From Burkholderiales bacterium (GTDB taxonomy: Bacteria; Pseudomonadota; Gammaproteobacteria; Burkholderiales; WYBJ01): a stretch of 36,228 nt of DNA. The stretch spans positions 1 to 36,228 of the forward strand of contig JADLAC010000023.1 in the NCBI GenBank assembly GCA_020848435.1, read 5' to 3'. Of the stretch, positions 1 through 8,995 are shown piece by piece; the first letter of the stretch is position 1, and every line of letters begins with the position of its first letter. The notes under the pieces were generated by a model that saw only the letters and a program-made list of their open reading frames with translations, searched no databases and was not told where the DNA came from. Both the position numbers and the translations under genes were made by a program.

Positions 1-16
1 CGGATTTGCGACTCCT

Positions 17-1816
17 GTGACCGTCCCGACCAAGACCAATATCAAAGACGTGGCGCGCGAAGCGCTGCGGGCGCTGGTCGTGCGCAGGCTGGACCCCTCG
101 CCGGACAACTACCGGCGTTTGTTCAACGAGATCGCCGGCATCGAAGCCGAGGCCGACTCGGGCGCGCTGGAAGAAATACTGGGACGTATCGCGGCGGGCT
201 TCCCGCGCGGCTCGCCGGAGCTGCTGCGCGCCGCCAAGGCGCTCGAACGCGCGCTCGCCAAGCGCGACTGGAACCAGTATGCCAGTCTCCTGCACGAGGC
301 GACCAGCGCGCTGACACGCTATCACGCATCGGCGGAAACCTGGCGCACGTTGCTCGCCGACCTGCTCCACCAGCTCGATGCCGGACACAAGGGGCTCACG
401 CGCGCGCGCAAGAAGGAACGCCTGGAGCGCGCCCTGGAGATGCCCGCCAACACCCCCGAGCAGCTCCAGCACAAGCTTGCCGCGATCGTCAAGAGCTGGT
501 CCGAGATCGCGACCGATGCCACCGCCACCGAGTCGGCGCTGGCCGACTTTTCGCCCCACGAGGAAGAGTCGAAGCGCGCGCCATCGCCCGCGCTCGCTGT
601 CGCCCTGGCGCAGGACGACAGCGCGATCGTGTGCGAGCTGCTCGCGCAAGTGCTCGACGTCGGGCTCGGCGGCCTGCTCGCCTACGAGCCGGGGCTGGCC
701 GGCGAGGCCGAGACGCTCTCCAGGCAGGCGCGCGCCGCGCGCAGCTCAGCGGAAATCGCCGCGGTCCGCGCCACCACCAAGAGCTTCCTGCTCAAGCTTG
801 AGCTGACCGCATCGAACCACGCCGACTTGCACCAGGGGATGTTGCGCCTGCTGCGGCTGGTGGTGGAGAACGTCGCCGAGCTGGTCGGCGACGATCAATG
901 GCTGCACGGTCAGATCGGGGCGCTGGGCGACATCCTGTCGCAGCCGCTCGACCTGGTGATGATCGAGCACGCCGAGCGCAGCATGAAGGATGCGGTGCTG
1001 CGCCAGGGCAACTTGCGCCACAGCCTGACCGAGGCAAAAAGCGCGTTCAAGTCCATGGTCTCGGGCTTCATCGAGCGTCTGGGGGATTTCTCGACCAGCA
1101 CCGGCGACTATCACGACAGGATCGAGACCCTGTCGTGCAAGATCGCGCAAACCGAGGACATCGCGCAGCTCGGCCCGCTGCTCGAGGAGGTGAGCGCCGC
1201 CACGCGCGAGGTCCAGACCGCGACCCTGCGCTCGCGCGAGGAGACGCTGCGCACGCAGCGTGACGTCCAAGCCGCCGAGCAGAAGATCCGCGATCTGCAA
1301 GTCGAGCTGGCTCGCGTGAGCGCGAAGGTGCGCGAGGATCAGCTCACCGGCGCGCTCAATCGGCGCGGCCTGGAGGAGGAGTTCGAGCGCTCGCGCGCCG
1401 CCTCTGAGCGGCGCAACGAACCGATGAGCCTCGCGCTGCTCGATATCGACAACTTCAAGGCGTTGAACGACACCCACGGTCACCAAGCCGGCGACGGCGC
1501 GCTGGTCCACCTGGCGCGGGTGATCAAGTCGACGGTGCGTCCCAGCGACGTCGTCTGCCGCTACGGCGGCGAAGAATTCGTCATTCTGCTGCCCGGCACC
1601 AACCTGCAGGATTCGGTGGCGGTCATTTCGCGCCTCCAGCGCGAGCTCACCAAGCGCTTCTTCCTGCACGACAATCAGCGCCTGCTGCTCACCTTCAGCG
1701 CCGGCGTGGCCGAGCGACGCCAAGACGAGAACCGCGATCAAACTATACAGCGCGCCGACACCGCCATGTATTCAGCCAAACGCTCGGGCAAGAACCGGGT
1801 GATGGTCGCGGCATAG
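17..1816 (+). CDS. Diguanylate cyclase (GGDEF), long N-terminal region
   Basis: This predicted protein of 599 residues makes cyclic di-GMP from two GTP. The C-terminal GGDEF domain starts near residue 440 with the typical DxLTGxxNRRG stretch and carries the active-site signature GGEEF at residues 517-521. An RxxD inhibitory-site motif (R508-P-S-D511) lies five residues before it, so product feedback inhibition is expected. The first 430 or so residues are mostly helical, with a probable coiled coil just before the cyclase domain (about 395-440). They show no transmembrane segment and match no sensory domain I can name. The start is a GTG only 16 bases into the window, so an upstream start cannot be excluded. 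The next gene is a second, shorter cyclase, and both precede the flagellin operon. The enzymatic call is firm; the input signal is unknown. Confidence 0.93.
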   Translation: MTVPTKTNIKDVAREALRALVVRRLDPSPDNYRRLFNEIAGIEAEADSGALEEILGRIAAGFPRGSPELLRAAKALERALAKRDWNQYASLLHEATSALTRYHASAETWRTLLADLLHQLDAGHKGLTRARKKERLERALEMPANTPEQLQHKLAAIVKSWSEIATDATATESALADFSPHEEESKRAPSPALAVALAQDDSAIVCELLAQVLDVGLGGLLAYEPGLAGEAETLSRQARAARSSAEIAAVRATTKSFLLKLELTASNHADLHQGMLRLLRLVVENVAELVGDDQWLHGQIGALGDILSQPLDLVMIEHAERSMKDAVLRQGNLRHSLTEAKSAFKSMVSGFIERLGDFSTSTGDYHDRIETLSCKIAQTEDIAQLGPLLEEVSAATREVQTATLRSREETLRTQRDVQAAEQKIRDLQVELARVSAKVREDQLTGALNRRGLEEEFERSRAASERRNEPMSLALLDIDNFKALNDTHGHQAGDGALVHLARVIKSTVRPSDVVCRYGGEEFVILLPGTNLQDSVAVISRLQRELTKRFFLHDNQRLLLTFSAGVAERRQDENRDQTIQRADTAMYSAKRSGKNRVMVAA

Positions 1817-2110
1817 ATCGATAACGCGCGCGTTCGCGGGCTTGCTACGCGCATCGCGCGCGGGCAGGCGAAGTAACATCCGGCTATTCGGCCGAGCGCG
1901 CCTGGGTCTCGAGCCCACGGCCGGCGGCACCGGATGGCGATGCCTCTCAGGGCGCGGTCGGGCTTATCTACCTTGCATCCGCCGCCACCCGTCATACATT
2001 CCCGCCGTGCCCGGGCTCGGAAATACCCGGCAGAGGCGCTTCTCCTCGGCGCTTGGAGGCGCCGGCAGCGTGCTAGGGTAGAGGCTGGTTCGTCTCGCAC
2101 CGAAAACACG
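1817..2110. other. Intergenic region between two cyclase genes
   Basis: These 294 bases separate the two GGDEF genes. The reading frame of the second cyclase is open further upstream (from 1934), but that extension is arginine- and proline-rich and does not look like a folded protein, so it is treated as untranslated. I see no convincing promoter, riboswitch or terminator, although the stretch must hold the leader of the second cyclase. Confidence 0.4.
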
Positions 2111-2896
2111 ATGAGCAATCCAGCCACCTTGCGTCGTTCCAAACCGTCCGCCGCCCGGCCTGGCGCTTACCCCGCGGCGCCCGCGCCGAGCCTGCGCGGC
2201 TACGAAGCGCGTGTGACCGCGCTGGCCGAGCGCATCCGCGGCACCGACGATGTCTCCGCCATCATCGGTATGCTCAACCAGGCGCTCACCGAAACACGGC
2301 GGCTGCGCGGGCCCGAAGACGCGCTCGCGCGCGCGCAACGCAAGGTCGCCGCGGCCGAGCGCGACATCGAGCAGATGCGCAACGAGCTCGAGCACGTCAA
2401 GGCGATGTTGCACCAGGACCCGCTCACCGGCACGCTCAACCGGCGCGGCATCGACGATGCCTTCCGCCAGGAAGCCTCGCGCTGCGATCGTCATGGCGGC
2501 CGACTGTGCGTGGCCATCATCGACCTGGACGACTTCAAAGCGCTCAACGATACACTCGGGCACCAGGCCGGCGATCGGGCGCTGGTGCACGTGGCGCGGC
2601 TCGTCACCCACACGTTGCGCCCGACCGACCGGGTGGGACGCTTCGGCGGCGAGGAATTCCTGCTGCTGCTGCCGGATACCGCGCTCGGCGAAACGCTCAA
2701 CGTCATGGAGCGCATCAAGCGCGAGCTCGCCGAGCGACCGTTGCAGGAAGACGGGGCCAGCGTTGCGATCGGCTTCAGCGGCGGGGTCGCGCAACGCCTG
2801 GAGCGCGAGCCGCTGGACGCGGTCATCGCACGCGCCGATAGCGCACTCTATCAAGCCAAGCGCGCCGGGAAGAATCGCACGCTGCTCGCGCGCTGA
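2111..2896 (+). CDS. Diguanylate cyclase (GGDEF), short cytoplasmic form
   Basis: This 261-residue protein is a soluble diguanylate cyclase. Residues 1-30 are Pro/Ala-rich. Residues 35-100 form a helical stretch ending in a coiled coil that leads into the GGDEF domain (about 100-261). The active-site signature GGEEF is at 179-183 and the RxxD inhibitory site (R170-P-T-D173) is intact. The domain is closely similar to that of the upstream 599-residue cyclase, including the LNRRG and DxDDFKxLND stretches, which suggests a duplication. The ATG at 2111 is preferred over in-frame starts back to 1934 because the extra residues look non-coding. It ends 226 bases before fliC on the same strand, so a role in the motile-to-sessile switch is likely but inferred. 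Confidence 0.9.
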   Translation: MSNPATLRRSKPSAARPGAYPAAPAPSLRGYEARVTALAERIRGTDDVSAIIGMLNQALTETRRLRGPEDALARAQRKVAAAERDIEQMRNELEHVKAMLHQDPLTGTLNRRGIDDAFRQEASRCDRHGGRLCVAIIDLDDFKALNDTLGHQAGDRALVHVARLVTHTLRPTDRVGRFGGEEFLLLLPDTALGETLNVMERIKRELAERPLQEDGASVAIGFSGGVAQRLEREPLDAVIARADSALYQAKRAGKNRTLLAR

Positions 2897-2994
2897 GCGC
2901 AGATCGAACGACGCCGGGCTCAAGCACCGCGCCCGGCTTGCCGTAATCACAAGGCTTGGCCCTCGCCGCCAAGTCCTTATCCCCGCGCGCCATC

Positions 2995-3022
2995 TCAAGT
3001 TCGCTCAAGCACGCGTCGTAAA
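2995..3022 (+). promoter_or_regulatory. Candidate sigma-28 (FliA) promoter of fliC
   Basis: TCAAGTTC at 2995-3002 resembles the -35 element of FliA promoters (TAAAGTTT in enterics, TCAAGT in pseudomonads). GTCGTAAA at 3015-3022 partly matches the GCCGATAA -10 element (five of eight). The start-to-start distance of 20 is one base longer than the enteric optimum. Position about 100 bases before fliC fits a class-3 flagellar gene. The match is imperfect. Confidence 0.35.
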
Positions 3023-3106
3023 TCCCTCCAGACAGCGGTGTCGCGCCCTCTTGATGTGGGCAACCGTAGTCAACGGCCAAGACGCCGTTTGAACAACCGC
3101 ACACTC

Positions 3107-3114
3107 GGAAGGAG
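3107..3114 (+). promoter_or_regulatory. Strong ribosome binding site of fliC
   Basis: GGAAGGAG ends eight bases before the ATG at 3123. It selects that ATG over the in-frame start at 3114, which lies inside this site, and it fits a very highly expressed flagellin. Confidence 0.7.
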
Positions 3115-3122
3115 TGCTCGAG

Positions 3123-4631
3123 ATGCCTCAAGTCATCACGACGAACCTAGCGTCACTGAACGCGCAACGAAATCTCAACGCATCGCAATCGAGCCTTTCG
3201 ACGGCACTGCAACGTCTGTCGTCGGGCTTGCGTATCAACAGCGCCCGCGACGACGCCGCCGGGCTCGCGATCTCCCAGCGGCTCACCTCGCAGATCAACG
3301 GCCTGAACCAGGCGGTGCGTAACGCCAACGATGGCATTTCGCTCGCGCAGACCGCCGAAGGCGCGCTGCAAGAAAGTGGCAACATCCTGCAGCGCATCCG
3401 CCAGCTCGCGATCCAGTCGGCCAACGACTCCAACAGCGCTGCCGACCGCAAGGCCCTGCAAGCCGAAGTCTCGCAGCTCACGAGCGAATTGAACCGCATC
3501 GCCAACACCACGACTTTCAACGGCAAGAAGGTGCTCGACGGATCGTTCTCCAGCCAGAAGTTCCAGGTCGGCGCCGATTCCAACCAGACCATCGACGTGA
3601 CCATTTCCGACGCACGCGCGACCGCGCTCGGCAACTATTCGTACAACAGCACCAACAACGTCGCGGCCAATGGCATCGAAGTGGCCACCGCGGCCGCCGC
3701 GTCGCTCGGTAACAACAACTTCAAGGCGCAGGCCGTGACGATCAACGGCTCGCTCGGCCAGGCCACCATTGCGGCCGGCACACTGGTCGCGGGCTCGACC
3801 GCGCGCACCGTCGCGGCGGAAGTCAACAACGTCACCGGCTCCACCGGCGTCACCGCCACGGCGCGCACCACGGCGACCATCGGCAACCTGTCCGCCGCCG
3901 GCACCTTCACCTTCAACCTTTACGGCCAGAACACCAGCTCGGTGCAGATCTCCGCGACCGTGACGGCTACCTCCGACTTGACGGCGCTGCGTGATGCGAT
4001 CAATGCGCAAACCGGGCTCACCGGCATCACCGCCGACGGCACCGGCGCGACGCTCACCCTGGTGCAGGCCGAGGGCTACAACGTCGCACTCGAGGGCGTA
4101 ATCGCCACCGGCACGGCCACGCTCGACCTCACCGGTGGCGAAGGCGCGGCGGCCACGCTCGGGGCGTTGGTCGGCACGGATTCGTCGACGGTCGGCGGCC
4201 AGATCAGCTTCAATTCTGAAAACGCGTTCACGTTGAGCTCGAGCGTCGCCGGCGCGTCGGGCGGCCTGTTCGGCTCGGCGGCGGCAGCCAACGCCGGCGT
4301 CACGGGCACCTTGTCGGCCGTGGGCTCGGTGAGCATCGGCTCCCAGACCGGCGCCAACTCGGCGATTTCCGTGCTGGACGCGGCGCTGCAAAAGCTCTCG
4401 GCGATCCGCGCCGACCTCGGTGCCGTGCAGAATCGCTTCGGCTCCACCATCTCCAACCTGGAGACGACCTCGGAGAATCTCGAAGCGGCGCGTTCGCGCG
4501 TGCGCGATGCGGACTTCGCGGCGGAAACGGCGGCGCTCACCCGCGGCCAGATCCTGCAACAAGCCGGCACGGCGATCCTGGCGCAAGCCAATGCCCTGCC
4601 CAACGGTGTGCTTGCCCTGCTGCGCGGCTAA
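3123..4631 (+). CDS. fliC: Flagellin
   Basis: This is the filament subunit, exported by the flagellar type III apparatus and polymerised under the FliD cap. The 502-residue product has the conserved N-terminal D0/D1 region ([18 protein letters not shown], then the [21 protein letters not shown] block) and the C-terminal D0 helix that ends in a leucine-rich ALLRG. The middle (about 170-400) is Ala/Thr/Gly-rich and variable. It contains a flagellin_IN-type segment ([12 protein letters not shown]) and would form the surface-exposed D2/D3 domains. There is no secretion signal peptide and no cysteine, as is usual. The length is typical of betaproteobacterial flagellins. It is the first gene of the filament cluster and sits 55 bases before flaG. 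Confidence 0.98.
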   Translation: MPQVITTNLASLNAQRNLNASQSSLSTALQRLSSGLRINSARDDAAGLAISQRLTSQINGLNQAVRNANDGISLAQTAEGALQESGNILQRIRQLAIQSANDSNSAADRKALQAEVSQLTSELNRIANTTTFNGKKVLDGSFSSQKFQVGADSNQTIDVTISDARATALGNYSYNSTNNVAANGIEVATAAAASLGNNNFKAQAVTINGSLGQATIAAGTLVAGSTARTVAAEVNNVTGSTGVTATARTTATIGNLSAAGTFTFNLYGQNTSSVQISATVTATSDLTALRDAINAQTGLTGITADGTGATLTLVQAEGYNVALEGVIATGTATLDLTGGEGAAATLGALVGTDSSTVGGQISFNSENAFTLSSSVAGASGGLFGSAAAANAGVTGTLSAVGSVSIGSQTGANSAISVLDAALQKLSAIRADLGAVQNRFGSTISNLETTSENLEAARSRVRDADFAAETAALTRGQILQQAGTAILAQANALPNGVLALLRG

Positions 4632-4645
4632 GCGCGAGGCAGGGG

Positions 4646-4667
4646 CGGCCGGCTGACCGGCTGGCCG
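4646..4667 (+). other. Hairpin between fliC and flaG
   Basis: An 8-bp stem (CGGCCGGC with GCTGGCCG, one G-T pair) closes a 6-base loop 14 bases after the fliC stop. No T-run follows, so it is not a standard terminator. Such a structure could limit read-through or protect the 3' end of fliC mRNA, which must be far more abundant than the downstream messages. Confidence 0.4.
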
Positions 4668-4686
4668 CGACACCGGGGACATCCTC

Positions 4687-5031
4687 ATGCACGTGCAGGC
4701 GCCTCATCTCGATCCGGCACAGGCCGTTTCATCGACGCGCAGCGGCGCAACGCCCGCGCGCGAGCCAGCCCGCACGTCAACGGCACCAGCCACTGCGCCA
4801 GTCGACACGACCGGCGCAGTGCGCGAGGCCGTCGCCGCGATCAATCGCGCGGCCAAGTCGCTCAGCAACAGCGTCGAATTGAGTCTCGACGAGCGCTCCG
4901 AGCGCGCCGTGGTGCGCATCGTCGACGCGGAAACGGGCCAGCTCATTCGACAAATACCCAGCGAGGAGGTGCTCGAGCTGCGCCGCGCGCTCGATCGGAT
5001 CGCCGGCCTGCTGATCCATCGAACGGCATGA
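4687..5031 (+). CDS. flaG: FlaG family protein
   Basis: The 114-residue product has a disordered Ala/Pro/Thr-rich N-terminus (1-45). A FlaG domain follows with the typical pattern LSLDERSERAVVRIVD, then GQLIRQIPSEEVLELRR. In Vibrio, Pseudomonas and Campylobacter, FlaG is linked to filament length and flagellin assembly and lies between flagellin and fliD, exactly as here. The ATG is preceded by a GGGGAC stretch about eight bases upstream. Its biochemical role is not well defined even in model species. Confidence 0.92.
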   Translation: MHVQAPHLDPAQAVSSTRSGATPAREPARTSTAPATAPVDTTGAVREAVAAINRAAKSLSNSVELSLDERSERAVVRIVDAETGQLIRQIPSEEVLELRRALDRIAGLLIHRTA

Positions 5032-5095
5032 TTGTTGCTCGACAACGCAACGCAGCGCCGCGCTACGAGCGCGTATTGTTCCCACACGGCTTCCC

Positions 5096-7102
5096 ATGGC
5101 TATCAGCTCGCCCGGTATCGGCTCCAACCTCGATGTAAACGGCATAGTCAGCCAGTTGATGGCGCTCGAGCGCCGTCCGCTGCAAGCGCTCGATCGCAAG
5201 GAAGCGAGCTTTCAGTCGCAGCTCTCCGCGTTCGGCACGCTGAAGGGCGCGTTGAGCAAGTTCCAGGAGGCGGTGCACGCGCTCAACGACGTCGACCGCT
5301 TCCAAGCCTACAAGGCAAGTGTTCTGGACAGCGCCGTCGCGACGGCCTCGGCGGCAGATTCTGCCGCGCCCGGCAGTTATTCCCTCGAAGTGACGCAGCT
5401 CGCACGCGCGCAGAAGTTGGTGGCGCTCGGACAAGCCAGCGCGACCAGCACGATCGGCAGCGGCGCCGTGACCCTCGAGTTCGGCACCATCAGCGGCGGC
5501 ACCTTCGACAGCGTAAGCGGCCACTACACCGGTGCAAGCTTCACGCCCGACGGCGCGGGCGCCAAGAGCATCACCATCGGCGCCTCGAACAACACCCTGG
5601 CGGGCATCCGCGATGCGATCAATGCCGCCAAGCTGGGCGTTACCGCCTCCATCGTCAACGACGGCAGCGGCACGCCCTATCGCCTCGCGCTGAGCGTGAA
5701 CGATACCGGCGCCGCGCGCAGCCTGCGCATTTCGGTCACGGGAGATGCCGCGCTGTCCAGCCTGCTCGCGCACGATCCGGCGGGGACGCAGAACCTCGCC
5801 CAGACCGCGCCGGCGGCCGATGCGTTGTTCAAAGTCGACGGGGTCGCCGTCAGCAAGAGCAAGAACACGATCACCGACGTGATCGAAGGGGTGACGCTCA
5901 ATCTCACGCGGACCAACGCGGGCGCGCCGACCGAGGTCGGCGTCGTGCGCGATTCGGGCGCGATCAAAGGCTCCGTGGAAGCCTTGGTGAAAGCTTACAA
6001 CGAGCTCGACACCACGCTGAGGAACCTGTCGGCCTACGATCCGGCAACCAAGCGAGGCTCGGTGTTACAGGGCGATGTCACGTTGATCACCTTGCAGTCG
6101 CGCATCCGTGCCACACTGAGCAATGCGCTGCAAGGCGTGGCGGGCGGCTTCGACGATCTGTCCGAGATCGGCGTCGCATTCCAGAAAAGCGGCGCGCTCA
6201 CGCTCGACGCGGCCAAGTTCCAGAGCGCGCTGGATGCCGCACCCAACGATATCGCCGCGTTGTTCGCCGCCCTCGGCAAACCGAGCGATGCCGCCGTCGC
6301 CTATGTCAGCGCGACCGATGCGACCCGGCCGGGCGAGTACGCGTTGAACGTCACGCGGCTCGCGACGCAGGGTACGCAGGCCGGCTCCGCGGCCGCCGGC
6401 CTGACCATCACGGCCGGCGTCAACGACGCGTTCACGATCAACGTCGACGGCGAGAGCGCCGCGGTGACGCTGGCCGCTGGGACTTACGCGAGCGCCGCCG
6501 CGCTCGCGCGCGAGGTCCAATCCAAGGTCAACGGCGCGGGCACCATCGCCGCGGCCGGGGCCTCGGTCGCGGTAAGCGAAAGCGCGGGCGTTCTCACCCT
6601 CACTTCCGCCCGTTACGGCTCGGCCTCGAGTGTTCAAATCAGTAGCGGCAATGCACTGGCGGATTTGCTCGGCGCGGCGCCGGTCGCTAGCGCCGGCGCC
6701 GATGTCGAAGGCACGCTCGGCGGGGTCGCGGCTTCGGGGTCCGGGCGCTTTCTCACCGACCTGTCGTCGGGGCCCTCCTCGGGTCTCAAGATCGAGGTGA
6801 CCGGCGGTGCGCTCGGCGACCGGGGCAAGGTGAATTTCTCGCGTGGCTATGCGGCCACACTGGACAAGCTGGTCGAGGATTTCCTCGCCTCCGACGGCGC
6901 GATCGCGGCACGTACCGAGGGCATCAACGCCTCGATCAAGACGCTGGACAACCGCCGCGACGAGATGGAACGCCGCCTGCAAGACGTGGAGACGAGGATT
7001 CGAGCGCAGTTCACGGCCCTCGATACCTTGCTCGGCAGGATGAGCGCGACCAGCACGTTTCTCACGCAGCAGCTCGCGAAACTGGATGCACAAACCAAGT
7101 AA
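5096..7102 (+). CDS. fliD: Flagellar filament capping protein FliD (HAP2)
   Basis: FliD caps the growing filament and helps insert flagellin. The 668-residue product opens with the diagnostic MAISSPGIGSNLDVNGIVSQ. The FliD N-domain covers about 10-108 and FliD C-domain sequence follows from about 235. The C-terminus (600-668) is a coiled coil ending in FLTQQLAKL. It is clearly longer than the enteric protein (about 470). The extra length lies in the middle (about 400-580), where flagellin_IN-like repeats occur (GVNDAFTINVDG). No good Shine-Dalgarno is visible before the ATG at 5096, but no other start preserves the FliD N-terminus. A second long frame over this gene is a GC-driven shadow. Confidence 0.97.
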   Translation: MAISSPGIGSNLDVNGIVSQLMALERRPLQALDRKEASFQSQLSAFGTLKGALSKFQEAVHALNDVDRFQAYKASVLDSAVATASAADSAAPGSYSLEVTQLARAQKLVALGQASATSTIGSGAVTLEFGTISGGTFDSVSGHYTGASFTPDGAGAKSITIGASNNTLAGIRDAINAAKLGVTASIVNDGSGTPYRLALSVNDTGAARSLRISVTGDAALSSLLAHDPAGTQNLAQTAPAADALFKVDGVAVSKSKNTITDVIEGVTLNLTRTNAGAPTEVGVVRDSGAIKGSVEALVKAYNELDTTLRNLSAYDPATKRGSVLQGDVTLITLQSRIRATLSNALQGVAGGFDDLSEIGVAFQKSGALTLDAAKFQSALDAAPNDIAALFAALGKPSDAAVAYVSATDATRPGEYALNVTRLATQGTQAGSAAAGLTITAGVNDAFTINVDGESAAVTLAAGTYASAAALAREVQSKVNGAGTIAAAGASVAVSESAGVLTLTSARYGSASSVQISSGNALADLLGAAPVASAGADVEGTLGGVAASGSGRFLTDLSSGPSSGLKIEVTGGALGDRGKVNFSRGYAATLDKLVEDFLASDGAIAARTEGINASIKTLDNRRDEMERRLQDVETRIRAQFTALDTLLGRMSATSTFLTQQLAKLDAQTK

Positions 7103-7114
7103 GGACGCTTACGG

Positions 7115-7540
7115 ATGTTCTCAGCCGCACGCAAAGCGATCGACGTGTATGCCACGGTCGGGGTCGAGACCGGCGTGGCGAGTGCCGATCCGCACAAGCT
7201 CATACTGATGCTCTACGACGGCACGCTGGCCGCAATCTGCGCGGCGCGGTTGGCGATCAGCCGCGGCGAAATCGCCGCGAAGGCTGCCGCGATCACCAAG
7301 GCCATCGCGATCGTCGACGGCGGCCTCAAGGCGAGCCTGGACGTGAAGGCCGGCGGCGCGCTGGCCGAGCGTCTCGCCGCGCTGTACGACTACATGCTCA
7401 ACCGGCTGCTGCTCGCCAACTTGCGCAACGATTCGAGCCTCCTGGACGAAGTCGCGCGCCTGCTGGAGGAATTGCGCGGGGCCTGGGCCGAGATCGGCCA
7501 GCGCGCGAACGCCGGGGCTCCCGGGGCGGCCATCAAGTGA
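7115..7540 (+). CDS. fliS: Flagellin export chaperone FliS
   Basis: FliS binds the C-terminus of flagellin in the cytoplasm, prevents premature polymerisation and delivers it to the export gate. The 141-residue product has the family pattern: a Y12 in the first helix, then DPHKLILMLYDG and a helical bundle including AALYDYMLNRLLLAN. It starts 12 bases after fliD. Its stop overlaps the GTG start of the next gene by four bases, so the two are translationally coupled. Confidence 0.95.
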   Translation: MFSAARKAIDVYATVGVETGVASADPHKLILMLYDGTLAAICAARLAISRGEIAAKAAAITKAIAIVDGGLKASLDVKAGGALAERLAALYDYMLNRLLLANLRNDSSLLDEVARLLEELRGAWAEIGQRANAGAPGAAIK

Positions 7541-7881
7541 ATGCCGCCGATACCGAAAGACTGTTGCTCACCTACGATCGGCTGTCGCGAACGACGGGCA
7601 GGATGTTGAGCGCTGCTCGGCGCGGCGATTGGGACGACCTGGTCAAGCTCGAACAGCACTGTGCCGGCCTGGTCGCGGAGCTATCCTCGATCGAGCGCGA
7701 CGAAGCGCTGTCGGAAGGACTGCGCGCGCGCAAGCTCGGACTCATCCGCAAGGTGCTCGCCGACGATGCGGCCATTCGCGACATCACCGAGCCCTGGATG
7801 CGCCAGCTCGATTCGATGCTCGACGCCAATCGCTGCCGCCAGCGGCTGCTGCGCGCCTACGGTCCGAGCGCGCCGAGCTGA
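7537..7881 (+). CDS. fliT: FliT-like flagellar protein
   Basis: This 114-residue all-helical protein begins at a GTG overlapping the fliS stop (GTGA). Its size, position directly after fliS, and the spaced pattern LLLTYDRLSRTTGRML then WDDLVKLEQ match FliT, the chaperone of FliD. In enterics FliT also inhibits FlhDC. FliT proteins are weakly conserved, so the call leans on context. An alternative frame across its 3' end belongs to the upstream extension of the fliK-like gene and is not real. Confidence 0.8.
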   Translation: MNAADTERLLLTYDRLSRTTGRMLSAARRGDWDDLVKLEQHCAGLVAELSSIERDEALSEGLRARKLGLIRKVLADDAAIRDITEPWMRQLDSMLDANRCRQRLLRAYGPSAPS

Positions 7882-7927
7882 GCGCACGCAGCGTCATCCA
7901 TCGCAGCTCGAGGCCCAGGGCGCAGTC

Positions 7928-8995
7928 ATGGAAACCAAGCTCGTGGCACGCCTGATCGAGAGCGCCCGCACGGTCACCCCGCTGGTCGCTGTCAGCGCGA
8001 CCACGCTCGACCCGCAAGCGTTCCGCGCCGGCGAGACGCTGCGAGCGCAGGTGGCCGCACGCTTGGCCGACGGCAGCTTCCGGGTCGTCGTCGACGGCAA
8101 GTCGCTCAAGCTCGCGCTGCCCGCGGACACCAAGCCCGGCGATGTCGTGCAACTGAGCGTGCACGCGCGCCCAGGCGGCATGACAATGACATCCGCGGCT
8201 GCCGCGGCTGCCGCGGGCGAGGAATTAAGCGGCGCGGGTCAGTTGATTGCAAGCTTGGCCGCACAGCCGCCCGCCAAGCCCGCACCCCAGACCCGACCGA
8301 TCGTCGCGGTGCCGAGCGCCGCCCCATCCGCGCTGCTCGAACCGCTCGCCCGCGCGGTCGAGCGCAGCGGTGTGTTTTACGAATCGCATCAGGCGCGCTG
8401 GGCGAGCGGGAGCTATCCGCTGGAGCGCCTGCTGGAGGAACCGCAAGGCGCGCTGGCGAGGCGTGCAGCCGTACCGGCGCCGGAGCCCGCGATGCGAGCG
8501 GCGGCGCGGGGCGCCCCGGACGAGCCGGCCGCGCCGGGCGAATCCGGCCCGCCAGCGGCGACAGCCGTTGCCGCGAAAGAGGTCTCGAACCTCGCCAAGG
8601 CGGAGCAGGAAACCGGGCAGCTGGTCGCGCGTGACGCGCTGCCGCTGGTACGCCAGCAGCTCGATGTGCTGGAACAGCGCCAGCTCACCTGGCTGGGCGA
8701 GCTCTGGCCCGGCCAGAGCATGCGCTGGGAGATCGGCGAACTGGCCGGGCAGCACGGCGGCGGCGAGGACGCGCCGGCGTGGTCGAGCCGCTTCGGCTTG
8801 TCGCTGCCGGCACTCGGCGAGGTCGGTGCGGAGCTCGTGCTCGTCGCCGATCGCCTGCGCATCCGCTTGACCGCGGCGAACGCGCACAGCGAGGCGCTCA
8901 TGCGCAGCGCGTCCGCGGAGCTCGTCCAGGCGCTGCAAGCCGCCGGCATCGCTGCCGTCGCGCTCAAGGTGCAGTGCGATGACGCTCCCGTCTGA
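7928..8995 (+). CDS. Flagellar hook-length control protein, FliK-like
   Basis: The 355-residue product has a low-complexity Ala/Pro-rich middle (about 85-215) and a C-terminal FliK/Flg_hook domain (about 225-350). That domain shows the recognisable WGxxxPxxxMxWEI-type entry (here LWPGQSMRWEI), then LSLPALGEVGAELVLVADRLRIRL and the helix before the end. FliK measures hook length and switches FlhB from rod/hook to filament export. The ATG at 7928 is chosen because the upstream open frame overlaps fliT and is not FliK-like. A fliK-type protein beside filament genes rather than beside fliJ or fliL suggests a second copy. The next gene overlaps by 17 bases. Confidence 0.82.
   Translation: METKLVARLIESARTVTPLVAVSATTLDPQAFRAGETLRAQVAARLADGSFRVVVDGKSLKLALPADTKPGDVVQLSVHARPGGMTMTSAAAAAAAGEELSGAGQLIASLAAQPPAKPAPQTRPIVAVPSAAPSALLEPLARAVERSGVFYESHQARWASGSYPLERLLEEPQGALARRAAVPAPEPAMRAAARGAPDEPAAPGESGPPAATAVAAKEVSNLAKAEQETGQLVARDALPLVRQQLDVLEQRQLTWLGELWPGQSMRWEIGELAGQHGGGEDAPAWSSRFGLSLPALGEVGAELVLVADRLRIRLTAANAHSEALMRSASAELVQALQAAGIAAVALKVQCDDAPV

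Noticed and set aside
1817..2110. c-di-GMP riboswitch before the second cyclase
   Set aside because: The location would fit, but I cannot find the conserved GEMM core or its paired stems.
3153..4688. 511-residue minus-strand open frame opposite fliC
   Set aside because: It is antisense to an unmistakable flagellin, is arginine/glycine-rich and has no recognisable domain; it arises from high GC.
5032..6645. 537-residue plus-strand frame overlapping fliD
   Set aside because: It is an Arg-rich shadow of the fliD frame with no domain or ribosome site.
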